Origin: Fibrobacteria bacterium GUT77
GTDB taxonomy: Bacteria > Fibrobacterota > Chitinivibrionia > Chitinivibrionales > Chitinispirillaceae
NCBI GenBank assembly: GCA_001462255.1
Contig: LIUJ01000102.1
Location: 3,418-9,119, forward strand
Reading direction: 5' to 3'
DNA: 5,702 nucleotides
In this document: piece by piece, positions 1-5,702 of the stretch
How positions within the stretch are numbered: the stretch's first letter is position 1
Layout: every line of letters begins with the position of its first letter
Made by a program: the position numbers and the translations under genes
The notes under the pieces: model-generated
The model's database searches: none
The model's input: only the letters and a program-made list of their open reading frames with translations
What the model was told of the DNA's origin: nothing

Positions 1-99
1 CCAATCTCGATGGTCAAGCCGGATAAATAGGTTTACACAGATTTTGGGACTGTCTCGAGGACGGTGAGGGTATCGGTAAGATAAGCCGGTTATACTTTG

Positions 100-123
100 C
101 GGGCGGCCCGAAGCGGCCGCTCG
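100..123 (-). terminator. GC-rich hairpin after the GH57 stop codon, possible terminator
   Basis: On the minus strand CGAGCGGCC pairs with GGCCGCCCG (one A-C mismatch) around a 6-base loop, GCTTCG, beginning two bases after the TAA. The stem is strong and sits where a transcript end is expected. However, the following bases read CAAAGTATA, with no U-tract, so this is not a canonical intrinsic terminator. It could instead act as a 3' stabilising hairpin or work with another factor. Positions 1-99 contain no gene I can support. Confidence 0.4.
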
Positions 124-124
124 T

Positions 125-1717
125 TTAGCAGTAAACCCTAAAGTCAATCCATGGAAAAATATTGTTGTGCGACTCTAAAAGCGCCACGAACGCCTCGTCG
201 ATATGCCGCCCTTTAACTTGGTCGCACAGTTTTAAAAAGCTCGCTATATGCTCTTTTACACGGCGTGTCGCGTACTCTACCGTTGTTCCGGTTTTCATGA
301 TGAACGCCCAGTCGCTTGATTGCGCCAAGAGCAATTCCCGCGCCATTTGATTTAGCGCCCTCTGTTCGAGTCCGCAACCCACCAAGCGGAACTCCCTCGC
401 GCACTCCACCATTTTGTCTTCCATTCGGTGCAGGTGCGGGTAAATCCATTCGTTGGTTTCGTTGAGCCAAACTTGCGAGTACCCGCCGTCGCCCCAGCTT
501 GAGAAGGCGGGGGCGCAGGTGTGGTTTTCGGGGTGCCGTTCCAAGTATTCCGACGGTGTCGTCAGCGCGAAAGCGTCTTGGGCGTCGGCGCATTTGCGTA
601 TTAGGAAATTCAACCATTCGGGGCCCTCAAACCACCAATGGCCGAAGAGTTCGGCGTCGTAGGGTGCCGCTACTATGGGCGGGCGGTTCATGCCGTTTGC
701 GATTATGCCTATTTGCGCGGTGCGTTTGTTTATGAAGTCGGAGGCGTGGACGGAGGCGCGACGCAGGGCGTTTTCCCTCTCGTAAGGCTGCTTATTCGAG
801 TCGCGTTTGTCCGTTACGCGGTGGTACTTTATGCCCGTATGGACGCGTATGCCGGCCGGATCTATATAGGGGGCAATGTACCGCATATCAAGGTCGTGGC
901 CGATGTCTTTGTGGAAGTCGCGGTAATGCGGGTCGCCTGGGTATCCCTCGTCGGCGCTCCATACGGAGCGCGAGCTCTCCGCGTCGCGGGCGAAGGCCGC
1001 AACCGGAGCGTCCTTACAGCGAACCGGCGCGTATACGCCGCTTGGCGGTCGCGGGTCGGCGTCCAAAAGCCCGTGTGTTTCCGTGAATAGGTAGCGGAGA
1101 CCGCAACCGTGCAGGATGCTCTCCAATCCCCGATAGTAGCCGCATTCGGGTAGCCATATCCCCCGCGGGCGGCGCCCGAAGAAGCCGTGATACGACCGAG
1201 TGGCCACCTCAATTTGGGCGCGTACGGCGTTGGCGTTTGACTGCATATTCGGCAAATAGCCGTGCGTGGCGGCGCAGGTCATTATCTCCAAAACGCCGGC
1301 GTCTTGGAGTTTTCTGAATCCGGCGATTAAATCGCGTCCGTACTTATCCTCAAAAACATATTGACATAAACGAAAACGTTCCGAGTACATCCGCGCCGAG
1401 CGGTTCATAACCGCGTTGTGCCGCGTGCGTCTTACCTCTTTGTCGGCAAGTTCTATTAGGCGCCCGATGTGGGCGGCGTAGCGGCCGCGAAGCAGGTCGT
1501 CGCCGAGCATGGCGCACAGCGTAGGCGTAAGGACCATTGTTATCCTAAACGGGACGGCGTCCTCAAGCAAATTATCGAAGTAGGCGAGTAGCGGAACGTA
1601 GGTTTCCGTTATGGCCTCGTAGAGCCAGTTCTCCTCCATAACGTAGTTGGCCTCCGGATGGCGAACGAAAGGGAGGTGGGCGTGCAGGACGATCGAGAGG
1701 TAGCCGCGCGGATTCAT
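125..1717 (-). CDS. GH57 (DUF1957-type) 1,4-alpha-glucan branching enzyme
   Basis: Cytoplasmic enzyme predicted to introduce alpha-1,6 branches into glycogen by cutting and transferring alpha-1,4-glucan chains (EC 2.4.1.18). The 530-residue product has the usual family length and all expected landmarks: the N-terminal HAHLPFVRHPE strand (residues 12-22), ATHGYLP (150-156), WLPECGY with the likely nucleophile Glu191, VWSADEGYPGD (252-262), and APYDAELFGHWWFEGPEW with the likely acid/base Asp354. A helical C-terminal domain follows, with the aromatic motifs SSWGDGGY (406-413) and VWLNETNEWIYPHLHR (416-431), which in characterised relatives line the glucan-binding groove. The ATG at 1717 is chosen because homology begins directly after it and AGGAGG lies 7 bases upstream. 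The frame stays open to 1819, but that extension is a Pro/Arg-rich shadow of the upstream gene. The ATG overlaps that gene's TGA, so the two are probably translated together. Family assignment is secure; exact activity (branching versus another GH57 glucanotransferase) is inferred from motifs. Confidence 0.95.
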   Translation of the reverse strand: MNPRGYLSIVLHAHLPFVRHPEANYVMEENWLYEAITETYVPLLAYFDNLLEDAVPFRITMVLTPTLCAMLGDDLLRGRYAAHIGRLIELADKEVRRTRHNAVMNRSARMYSERFRLCQYVFEDKYGRDLIAGFRKLQDAGVLEIMTCAATHGYLPNMQSNANAVRAQIEVATRSYHGFFGRRPRGIWLPECGYYRGLESILHGCGLRYLFTETHGLLDADPRPPSGVYAPVRCKDAPVAAFARDAESSRSVWSADEGYPGDPHYRDFHKDIGHDLDMRYIAPYIDPAGIRVHTGIKYHRVTDKRDSNKQPYERENALRRASVHASDFINKRTAQIGIIANGMNRPPIVAAPYDAELFGHWWFEGPEWLNFLIRKCADAQDAFALTTPSEYLERHPENHTCAPAFSSWGDGGYSQVWLNETNEWIYPHLHRMEDKMVECAREFRLVGCGLEQRALNQMARELLLAQSSDWAFIMKTGTTVEYATRRVKEHIASFLKLCDQVKGRHIDEAFVALLESHNNIFPWIDFRVYC

Positions 1718-2721
1718 GGGCGCGCCTCCTCGCGTACGTTGCGGAGGAGGCCGGAACTTATGGCGCGGGCGAGGGGGCTGCTTTCGCTTTGGCGGTAGTC
1801 GGCAATGTACCGGTTGCACCGCTCTATTAGGGCGGAGAGCATCTCCGAGAACGCGTCGCCGTCGTCGCGGCGGCGCGGGGCATAATCGCCGAGGTCGTTC
1901 CGTATAAGCCGGTAAACGTCGTCTTGGCGTTGTTGCTGAAGTTGATGTCCGTCGTCATAGCGTTCGCCGTCGTTCCAATTGAGTTGATAAATGCTCGCTA
2001 AGTGGCGGCGCAGGTGTTGATACACGTTGTCCAAGTCGTCGTTAGGGCGGTATCGGTTTTCGCCGTTGACTTGATGACGAGCGTCGGCGTTGTGATTGTG
2101 TTGTTGACCGTTGTTGTCAAAGTCGTAGCGGTTGCCGTTGTCCCGGTTTACTTGACGGTAATCATCAACGTTATGAAAATGACGTTGATTGCCGCCGTTA
2201 AAGTCGTAACGATTGCCGTTATCCCAATTCGTTAGGCGGTAATCGTCAACCTTATGACATTGATTGTCGGCGTTAAAGTAATAGCGGCTACCGTCGTCCC
2301 AATATACGCGGCGGTAATCTGTATTGACATGATGATGATTGGCGTGGCCGTCGTCTTGTCGGTTGCCGCTATTCTCGTTATTGCAAGCGTTGGTTAGGCG
2401 TTGCCGTTGTTTTTCGTTCAGTTGTTCGCCTATTCTTACGGCCTCGTCGTTTCCTACGTGCGCGGTTCCCTTGTCCGCGAAGAGGCTCGTGTCCGTTTGA
2501 TCTTTGGGTAATTCCCAGTAAACAAAGGTGTTTTGCGGGTCTTTGGGTATCGCTCTTACGTAGGAGTCGTTGTAGCTTTCCGGGATGTCCGCGCAAAGCG
2601 TGTAGGCGGGCGTGCGCGACGCCTTGGCCTCTTGCGGCGGGGGCTCGGAGCGCGGGCGCGCGCGTAGGGAATCCCGTAGGACCCGGTTCAACGCGCGGTT
2701 GTTTCTTCGAGAGATGGACAT
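1714..2721 (-). CDS. DUF4912-like protein with a tandem Asn/Asp/His/Tyr-rich repeat region
   Basis: A 335-residue protein of unknown function. Residues 1-37 are basic and Pro/Arg-rich. Residues 44-72 (ADIPESYNDSYVRAIPKDP, then TFVYWELP) match the characteristic start of DUF4912, in which an 'IPESYG' motif is followed by an 'RDP..xxYWE' strand. The usual second half of that domain is not recognisable. Residues 111-230 instead contain about 25 Asn and 18 Asp out of 120, and roughly 25-30-residue repeats with a DYRLTNWDNGNRYDF-like core run to about residue 285. After residue 110 there is only one Lys (157) although Arg is abundant. The last 45 residues (FSEMLSALIERCNRYIADY onward) look like an ordinary helix. 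No signal peptide or membrane segment is seen, so a cytoplasmic location is likely. DUF4912 genes are often found beside DUF1957 GH57 genes, as here, suggesting a role in glycogen metabolism; that role is inference. The ATG at 2721 has only a weak ribosome site. Confidence 0.85.
   Translation of the reverse strand: MSISRRNNRALNRVLRDSLRARPRSEPPPQEAKASRTPAYTLCADIPESYNDSYVRAIPKDPQNTFVYWELPKDQTDTSLFADKGTAHVGNDEAVRIGEQLNEKQRQRLTNACNNENSGNRQDDGHANHHHVNTDYRRVYWDDGSRYYFNADNQCHKVDDYRLTNWDNGNRYDFNGGNQRHFHNVDDYRQVNRDNGNRYDFDNNGQQHNHNADARHQVNGENRYRPNDDLDNVYQHLRRHLASIYQLNWNDGERYDDGHQLQQQRQDDVYRLIRNDLGDYAPRRRDDGDAFSEMLSALIERCNRYIADYRQSESSPLARAISSGLLRNVREEARP
1725..1730 (-). promoter_or_regulatory. Strong Shine-Dalgarno for the GH57 gene
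   Basis: The minus strand reads AGGAGG, followed by a 7-base spacer and the ATG at 1717. It lies inside the end of the DUF4912-like coding sequence. It fixes the GH57 start over the longer open frame and, with the ATGA stop/start overlap at 1714-1717, supports translational coupling. The other three genes in the window have much weaker or more distant ribosome sites, so this gene may be translated relatively efficiently. Confidence 0.85.
1867..2337 (-). repeat. Intragenic tandem repeat, about 75-81 bp period
   Basis: Protein repeats in the DUF4912-like gene, about residues 129-285. Aligned cores are DYRRVYWDDGSRYYFN (135-150), DYRLTNWDNGNRYDFN (160-175), DYRQVNRDNGNRYDFD (187-202), a degraded ARHQVNGENRYRPND (214-228), IYQLNWNDGERYDD (244-257) and VYRLIRNDLGDYAPR (269-283). 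Core spacing is 25, 27, 27, about 30 and 25 residues. At DNA level the second and third units are clearly related: positions 2119-2176 and 2200-2257 are the same length, lie 81 bases apart and align without gaps at most positions, many differences being transitions. The unit starting near 2275 is more diverged. This indicates internal duplication followed by drift. The function of the repeat is not known. Confidence 0.8.
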
Positions 2722-2758
2722 TGCCGGTTCCGTTGAAAGGTGTCGTATGTTACAACGG

Positions 2759-4021
2759 TCAATACTCTTTTGACGCGTCTTTTTGGAACCAGTTGCGGCC
2801 GCCGTTCAGTCCGATTTGCAGCTTTACGATGTTTTCCTCGTAATTGCCGTAATTAGGGTCGGAACGTCTGCCGAAACCAACGACTATGTCGACCATTCCG
2901 CCGTCGCGAGGGATCGGCAGTCCGGCGCCCACGGAAAACGCGTATTCGCGCGCCTTTTCGTATTTGCTGTTCGGCAGCGTGGCGTACCTCACGCCCGCGC
3001 CGTAGAGTATTTTCTCCCAATACTTTGAACTGAGTATGTTTGCCGCCGGCAGGTAGCGTACCCCAAGGGACAGACCGAAGCATCGCTCTATTTCGCCGGA
3101 TTCGGAGTCCCTCTCGTAAAATTCCCATAGTACCGAGTTGGCGTCGGCGGCGAAGAGCCAGTGGTCGTCTAACCTATAGGCCGCGCCTATGCTCATGGAC
3201 GGCGGCAACGTTACCGATAGTTTTTTTTCGTAGCCGTTGACGACCGAGGCGGTGTCGGAGCGGCGGTATCCGCCCGTTTCCGTACCGTTGTCGCTACCCG
3301 GCAACAAATACTCGGCGGCGAAGCCGAGCGTTACCTTTTCGTGCACCGGTATCTGCATACCGAAACGAAGACCGTTACTCGCGAAGGCGGTGACGACGCT
3401 GTCTACGGCGGTGGCGGAGTAGGACTCCGTACCGCTGCTTAAATTGTAGAAGATCGTCGACTCGAAGACGTTTCGTGAATTGAGGTTGAAGAACAGGCGC
3501 TCGTAGAGAACGCCTAAGGCGACGCCGTTGCCGAAGCGGTAGGCCCAGCCGGCTTGCCACGAGGAGAGCCCCCCGCTACGGCGTATCTCAACGGTGGAGG
3601 AGCTACTGCTCGTCTCGTCTATACGTTGCGCGTCGGCGGTGTAGAAGTTTAGGTTTGCGTCGTAACGCTTCTGCATGGAGAAACCCAGGTTTCCCGCCCG
3701 GCCCACGGGTATGATCAGGGAGAGGAGCTTTGGCATATACCCGGAGGCCGTCGTAGACGCTCCGTTGTCGCGGACGTTCGCGATGTCGTACGATATTAGG
3801 GCCGAGAATACCGACCTGTTGCCGACGGCCGCGTTGGCCGGATTGACGCTCGCGCCCATGTACTCGTCGACAACCGCCGCGCCGCCGCTCCCCATGGCCG
3901 CGGACGCGCCGGAGACCGCAAGGTCGGGCACGCCAAGCGGGTAAGTAAGCCCCAGCGGCGATTGCGCGCAAACGCGCAACACCGCGCAAAAAATCACCGT
4001 TATAACAAGTGTCATTTTCAT
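2759..4021 (-). CDS. FadL/PorV-like outer-membrane beta-barrel protein
   Basis: A 420-residue exported protein predicted to sit in the outer membrane. Residues 1-19 form a signal peptide (MKMTLVITVIFCAVLRVCA) with likely cleavage before Gln20. Residues 37-65 (SGASAAMGSGGAAVVDEY, then NPANAA) match the N-terminal motif shared by FadL/OmpP1 and PorV-type barrels, where a Gly/Ala-rich stretch leads into an 'NPA' element. The rest alternates polar and hydrophobic or aromatic residues in strand-sized blocks, with clear examples near the C-terminus: MVDIVVGFGR (376-385) and NIVKLQIGLNG (397-407). The chain runs past the last strand to end in KEY rather than a terminal aromatic. FadL members move hydrophobic compounds, whereas PorV members assist type IX secretion; the sequence does not decide between these, and the substrate is unknown. 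It follows the lipoprotein candidate by 202 bases and precedes the DUF4912-like gene by 37. The ATG at 4021 is preceded by only a weak GGAACGGAA-like ribosome site. Confidence 0.8.
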   Translation of the reverse strand: MKMTLVITVIFCAVLRVCAQSPLGLTYPLGVPDLAVSGASAAMGSGGAAVVDEYMGASVNPANAAVGNRSVFSALISYDIANVRDNGASTTASGYMPKLLSLIIPVGRAGNLGFSMQKRYDANLNFYTADAQRIDETSSSSSTVEIRRSGGLSSWQAGWAYRFGNGVALGVLYERLFFNLNSRNVFESTIFYNLSSGTESYSATAVDSVVTAFASNGLRFGMQIPVHEKVTLGFAAEYLLPGSDNGTETGGYRRSDTASVVNGYEKKLSVTLPPSMSIGAAYRLDDHWLFAADANSVLWEFYERDSESGEIERCFGLSLGVRYLPAANILSSKYWEKILYGAGVRYATLPNSKYEKAREYAFSVGAGLPIPRDGGMVDIVVGFGRRSDPNYGNYEENIVKLQIGLNGGRNWFQKDASKEY

Positions 4022-4069
4022 CTTTTTACGCCGATTCCGTTCCTTAAAACTTACTCAAACCTACCAAAA

Positions 4070-4087
4070 TTAATCAATTTTGATTAA
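4070..4087. promoter_or_regulatory. 18-bp AT-rich palindrome upstream of the barrel gene
   Basis: TTAATCAA-TT-TTGATTAA is a perfect 8-base inverted repeat with a 2-base centre, ending about 50 bases before the barrel start. A second overlapping inverted repeat, AAAATT-AATC-AATTTT (4066-4081), shares half of it. The form suits a dimeric regulator site. On the minus strand a weak -10-like TTTAAT (4088-4083) overlaps it but has no good -35. A terminator is unlikely because the stem has almost no G or C. Confidence 0.4.
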
Positions 4088-4188
4088 ATCTTTCAGTCTG
4101 ACGTTTATCTTCGCTACATCAAATGGGTTGCCTCGCCGAGCTACATACTATTTGATACGGTAGAGCTTACCCGGTTATTGTGACCGAC

Positions 4189-4202
4189 AATGAACATTCA
4201 TT
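4189..4202. other. 14-bp palindrome just after the lipoprotein gene
   Basis: AATGAA-CA-TTCATT is a perfect 6-base inverted repeat with a 2-base centre, located 21 bases past the lipoprotein stop codon in the 202-base spacer. It is too AT-rich for a good terminator and has no T-run after it. It may be a protein-binding site or chance. The remainder of the spacer shows no small open frame with a ribosome site. Confidence 0.25.
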
Positions 4203-4223
4203 CGTACTCAAGGTACACGCGCA

Positions 4224-5534
4224 TCAACGCAAATGCGTAAAGATCATATCAATTTTTTGCAAACCGTACTTTTTTTCGTCCCATACGATCACGCTACCCT
4301 CCGTAACGGGGCGCAGATAAATGTATATGTACGGAGTGTACGACGTTGCGGACGGGCGGCTGTTGTATTTGTCGACGACGCCTCGCAAGACCGCTTTAAA
4401 ATCGTGCGTGTTGTACGGTTTTGTGGACGCCGTCGTTAGCCCGACGTTCGACCTTACCCACGCGAACTCGTTGGAAAGCAGACGCGAATCGGCGGCCTCG
4501 GCGGAGTCAGACGGCATGTCGCGCGTCAAAAGCGTGTCCGATATCAGCGCCAAGTAGTTGCCGGCGTTCTTTGAAACGCCTTCTTCCAAATTCGGCAGGA
4601 CGGCGGCCACGGCGTTCATAACCTCGCCCTTGCCAACGGGCAACCCTTGGGCTTCCAGCGACTTAAACGCCTTCTCCATATTCACCCTAAACACGGCCGT
4701 ACGCCGCGTGCGTTGCGACGAATACGGCCTCATCGCGCGCTCCGACGCCTTATCGCTCTCAAAAACGGTGTAGCGGGCGGAACCCGTAATCGTGTCCGAA
4801 ATCGTATCAAGCGCAGACACGGAACCGTTTTTGACTATCTTTTTTATGACGGTGACGACGATGTAGGGATTGTCCGATTTGCGCATTGTCCCGGCGTAAT
4901 CCGCTATACTGAACGCGATGTTATCAAAGGCGCTCGTGTCGCTTGACGTTCTCGCTTTGAGTATACGCGCGGTTATATAGTCGGGAAGCGTTACCGCGTC
5001 GACGGCGCCCGAATCGCCAAGAGAAAAGCTGCCTATGCTATCGCTTATGGCCATGTCCCTGTCCACCGGGGCGAACTCCCCAAGGGGGGCGCTGCGAAAC
5101 AGTGTGATTCGGTCGGTTGCCGAGCCGGAGTTCGCCGCCCTAAAATAAATACGCGCCTTTACCGAATCCACATCCGCCGAATCCGCGTTTATGGAGGAAG
5201 CGCCCCCCTTAATTTTGTATTGTACATGGGCGGCAAGTGTGTCTTCCTCGTCGCTTACGCCAATGATTATACCGCCCGACGTGTAGGTGCCGAACAGCGA
5301 GTCGCGCGACGCCGGTAGGCTGAACACGGAGTCGACGATATCTTTGGGGCGGTTGTACAAGGAATCGAGGGTTACCCGCGCAAAAGCGCGTCCGGGCTCG
5401 GCGATCAGGGTGGAATCAATACCGCCGACAATACTGTCGCCCGCGCCGGTGATTACGTCGGTGCGTGAGCAGAATGGTAGCAAGGCTATGGTGCTTAGTA
5501 GAGCGGATATTGCGCGTATACGGTTGAAACGCAT
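4224..5534 (-). CDS. Putative exported lipoprotein of unknown family
   Basis: A 436-residue protein that I do not assign to a named family. The N-terminus is a typical export signal: basic MRFNRIR, a hydrophobic core ISALLSTIALLPF (residues 9-21), then Cys22. The position of the Cys suggests lipidation, but LPFC is a poor lipobox because Phe replaces the usual small residue before Cys. The mature part is Ser/Asp/Ala-rich and predicted mostly beta, with many 'DS' pairs and segments such as VKARIYFRA and YIVVTVIKKIV. It ends with strand-like PYIYIYLRP (401-409) and KIDMIFTHLR. The overall plan (Cys, Gly/Asp-rich start, 'FGTYTSG' segment, beta-rich body, final strand) is reminiscent of DUF4270-type surface lipoproteins of Bacteroidota, but this is only a resemblance. 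The downstream barrel gene makes a cell-surface partnership plausible. The ATG at 5534 follows AAGGAAGGA at a long 13-base spacing. Confidence 0.75.
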   Translation of the reverse strand: MRFNRIRAISALLSTIALLPFCSRTDVITGAGDSIVGGIDSTLIAEPGRAFARVTLDSLYNRPKDIVDSVFSLPASRDSLFGTYTSGGIIIGVSDEEDTLAAHVQYKIKGGASSINADSADVDSVKARIYFRAANSGSATDRITLFRSAPLGEFAPVDRDMAISDSIGSFSLGDSGAVDAVTLPDYITARILKARTSSDTSAFDNIAFSIADYAGTMRKSDNPYIVVTVIKKIVKNGSVSALDTISDTITGSARYTVFESDKASERAMRPYSSQRTRRTAVFRVNMEKAFKSLEAQGLPVGKGEVMNAVAAVLPNLEEGVSKNAGNYLALISDTLLTRDMPSDSAEAADSRLLSNEFAWVRSNVGLTTASTKPYNTHDFKAVLRGVVDKYNSRPSATSYTPYIYIYLRPVTEGSVIVWDEKKYGLQKIDMIFTHLR

Positions 5535-5582
5535 CTTTTGCTTACGGTCCTTCCTTGTTCGATGGCGTGTTTACTTACATCT

Positions 5583-5612
5583 ATTATATATTAGTCACTA
5601 CGAAAAAGTCAA
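5583..5612 (-). promoter_or_regulatory. Sigma70-type promoter for the lipoprotein gene
   Basis: Read on the minus strand, the -35 box is TTGACT (5612-5607) and the -10 box is a perfect TATAAT (5588-5583), separated by 18 bases. Transcription would start near 5576, giving a leader of about 42 bases before the ATG at 5534. The sequence upstream is AT-rich with A and T runs, as in an UP element. This is the only near-consensus promoter I see in the window, and it could drive all four genes. Confidence 0.75.
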
Positions 5613-5658
5613 ATTATTAAAGTCAAAAACTTTAAAATCTTTGCCTAAGTCAGAGTCA
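5593..5658. repeat. Cluster of AGTCA direct repeats around the promoter
   Basis: AGTCA (TGACT on the coding strand) occurs at 5593, 5607, 5621, 5648 and 5654, all in the same orientation. The first three are exactly 14 bases apart, and the second forms part of the -35 box. The copies at 5607 and 5621 share the longer AAAGTCAAA. Such an array could be a binding site for a regulator covering the promoter, but the unit is short and the region is AT-rich, so chance is possible. Confidence 0.35.
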
Positions 5659-5702
5659 GGATTAGGGTTGATAACATAAAATAGCAAAAAGTGTCCCATA
5701 AG

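Noticed and set aside
638..1090. 150-codon plus-strand open frame opposite the GH57 gene
   Set aside because: It lies antisense to strongly conserved GH57 motifs, and its product resembles no family I know. Long antisense frames are common in CG-rich coding DNA.
1718..1819. 34-residue N-terminal extension of the GH57 protein
   Set aside because: The extension is Pro/Arg-rich, unlike any GH57 start, lies wholly inside the upstream gene, and the internal ATG has an ideal AGGAGG.
2002..2235. Plus-strand open frame for a very Val/Ile/Ala-rich, apparently membrane-spanning 77-residue peptide
   Set aside because: It is the exact antisense of the Asn/Asp/His/Tyr-rich repeats: AAC, GAC, CAC and TAC codons read as GTT, GTC, GTG and GTA (Val) on the other strand. 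It starts with GTG and has no ribosome site.
1867..2337. Repeats as choline-binding, MORN or RHS/YD repeats
   Set aside because: The WDDGSRYYFN pattern looks superficially like these, but the WYY core of choline-binding repeats, the MORN Gly spacing and the YD-repeat pattern are not kept, and the protein lacks an export signal.
1714..2721. A frameshift destroying the second half of the DUF4912 domain
   Set aside because: The other minus-strand frames across this region give only basic, low-quality translations without DUF4912 motifs. The main frame keeps repeats in phase and ends exactly at the GH57 start, so it appears intact.
5287..5679. 130-codon plus-strand open frame crossing the lipoprotein start and promoter
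   Set aside because: It is mostly antisense to the lipoprotein gene and runs through its promoter, with no ribosome site or domain sign.

Overview
The window holds four complete genes, all on the minus strand, so transcription runs from right to left. No plus-strand gene, RNA gene, insertion sequence or CRISPR array is supported. The mix suggests a Gram-negative bacterium of the FCB type (Fibrobacterota or a related group): a FadL/PorV-like outer-membrane barrel, a surface lipoprotein candidate, and a GH57 glycogen branching enzyme paired with a DUF4912 protein. This placement is inferred from gene content and style only. No marker gene is present.

Layout in transcription order. (1) 5702-5535 is an AT-rich leader with a near-consensus sigma70 promoter and several AGTCA/TGACT repeats. 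(2) 5534-4224 encodes a 436-residue exported protein, probably a lipoprotein, of unrecognised family. (3) 4223-4022 is a 202-base spacer with two short perfect palindromes and no clear promoter. (4) 4021-2759 encodes a 420-residue outer-membrane beta-barrel. (5) A 37-base gap follows. (6) 2721-1714 encodes a 335-residue protein that starts like DUF4912 but then changes into a tandem, Asn/Asp/His/Tyr/Arg-rich repeat region. (7) 1717-125 encodes a 530-residue GH57 (DUF1957-type) 1,4-alpha-glucan branching enzyme; its ATG overlaps the previous stop codon (ATGA) behind a strong AGGAGG site. (8) A GC-rich hairpin lies just after its stop codon.

The two halves look functionally distinct: a cell-surface pair (lipoprotein plus barrel) and a cytoplasmic glycogen pair (DUF4912 plus branching enzyme). 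The DUF4912/GH57 neighbourhood recurs in many bacteria, and the stop/start overlap here implies coupled translation. The most unusual item is the repeat region inside the DUF4912 protein. The rest is mostly recognisable cell-surface and storage-polysaccharide biology, and I see no convincing evidence of a novel defence or mobile system.
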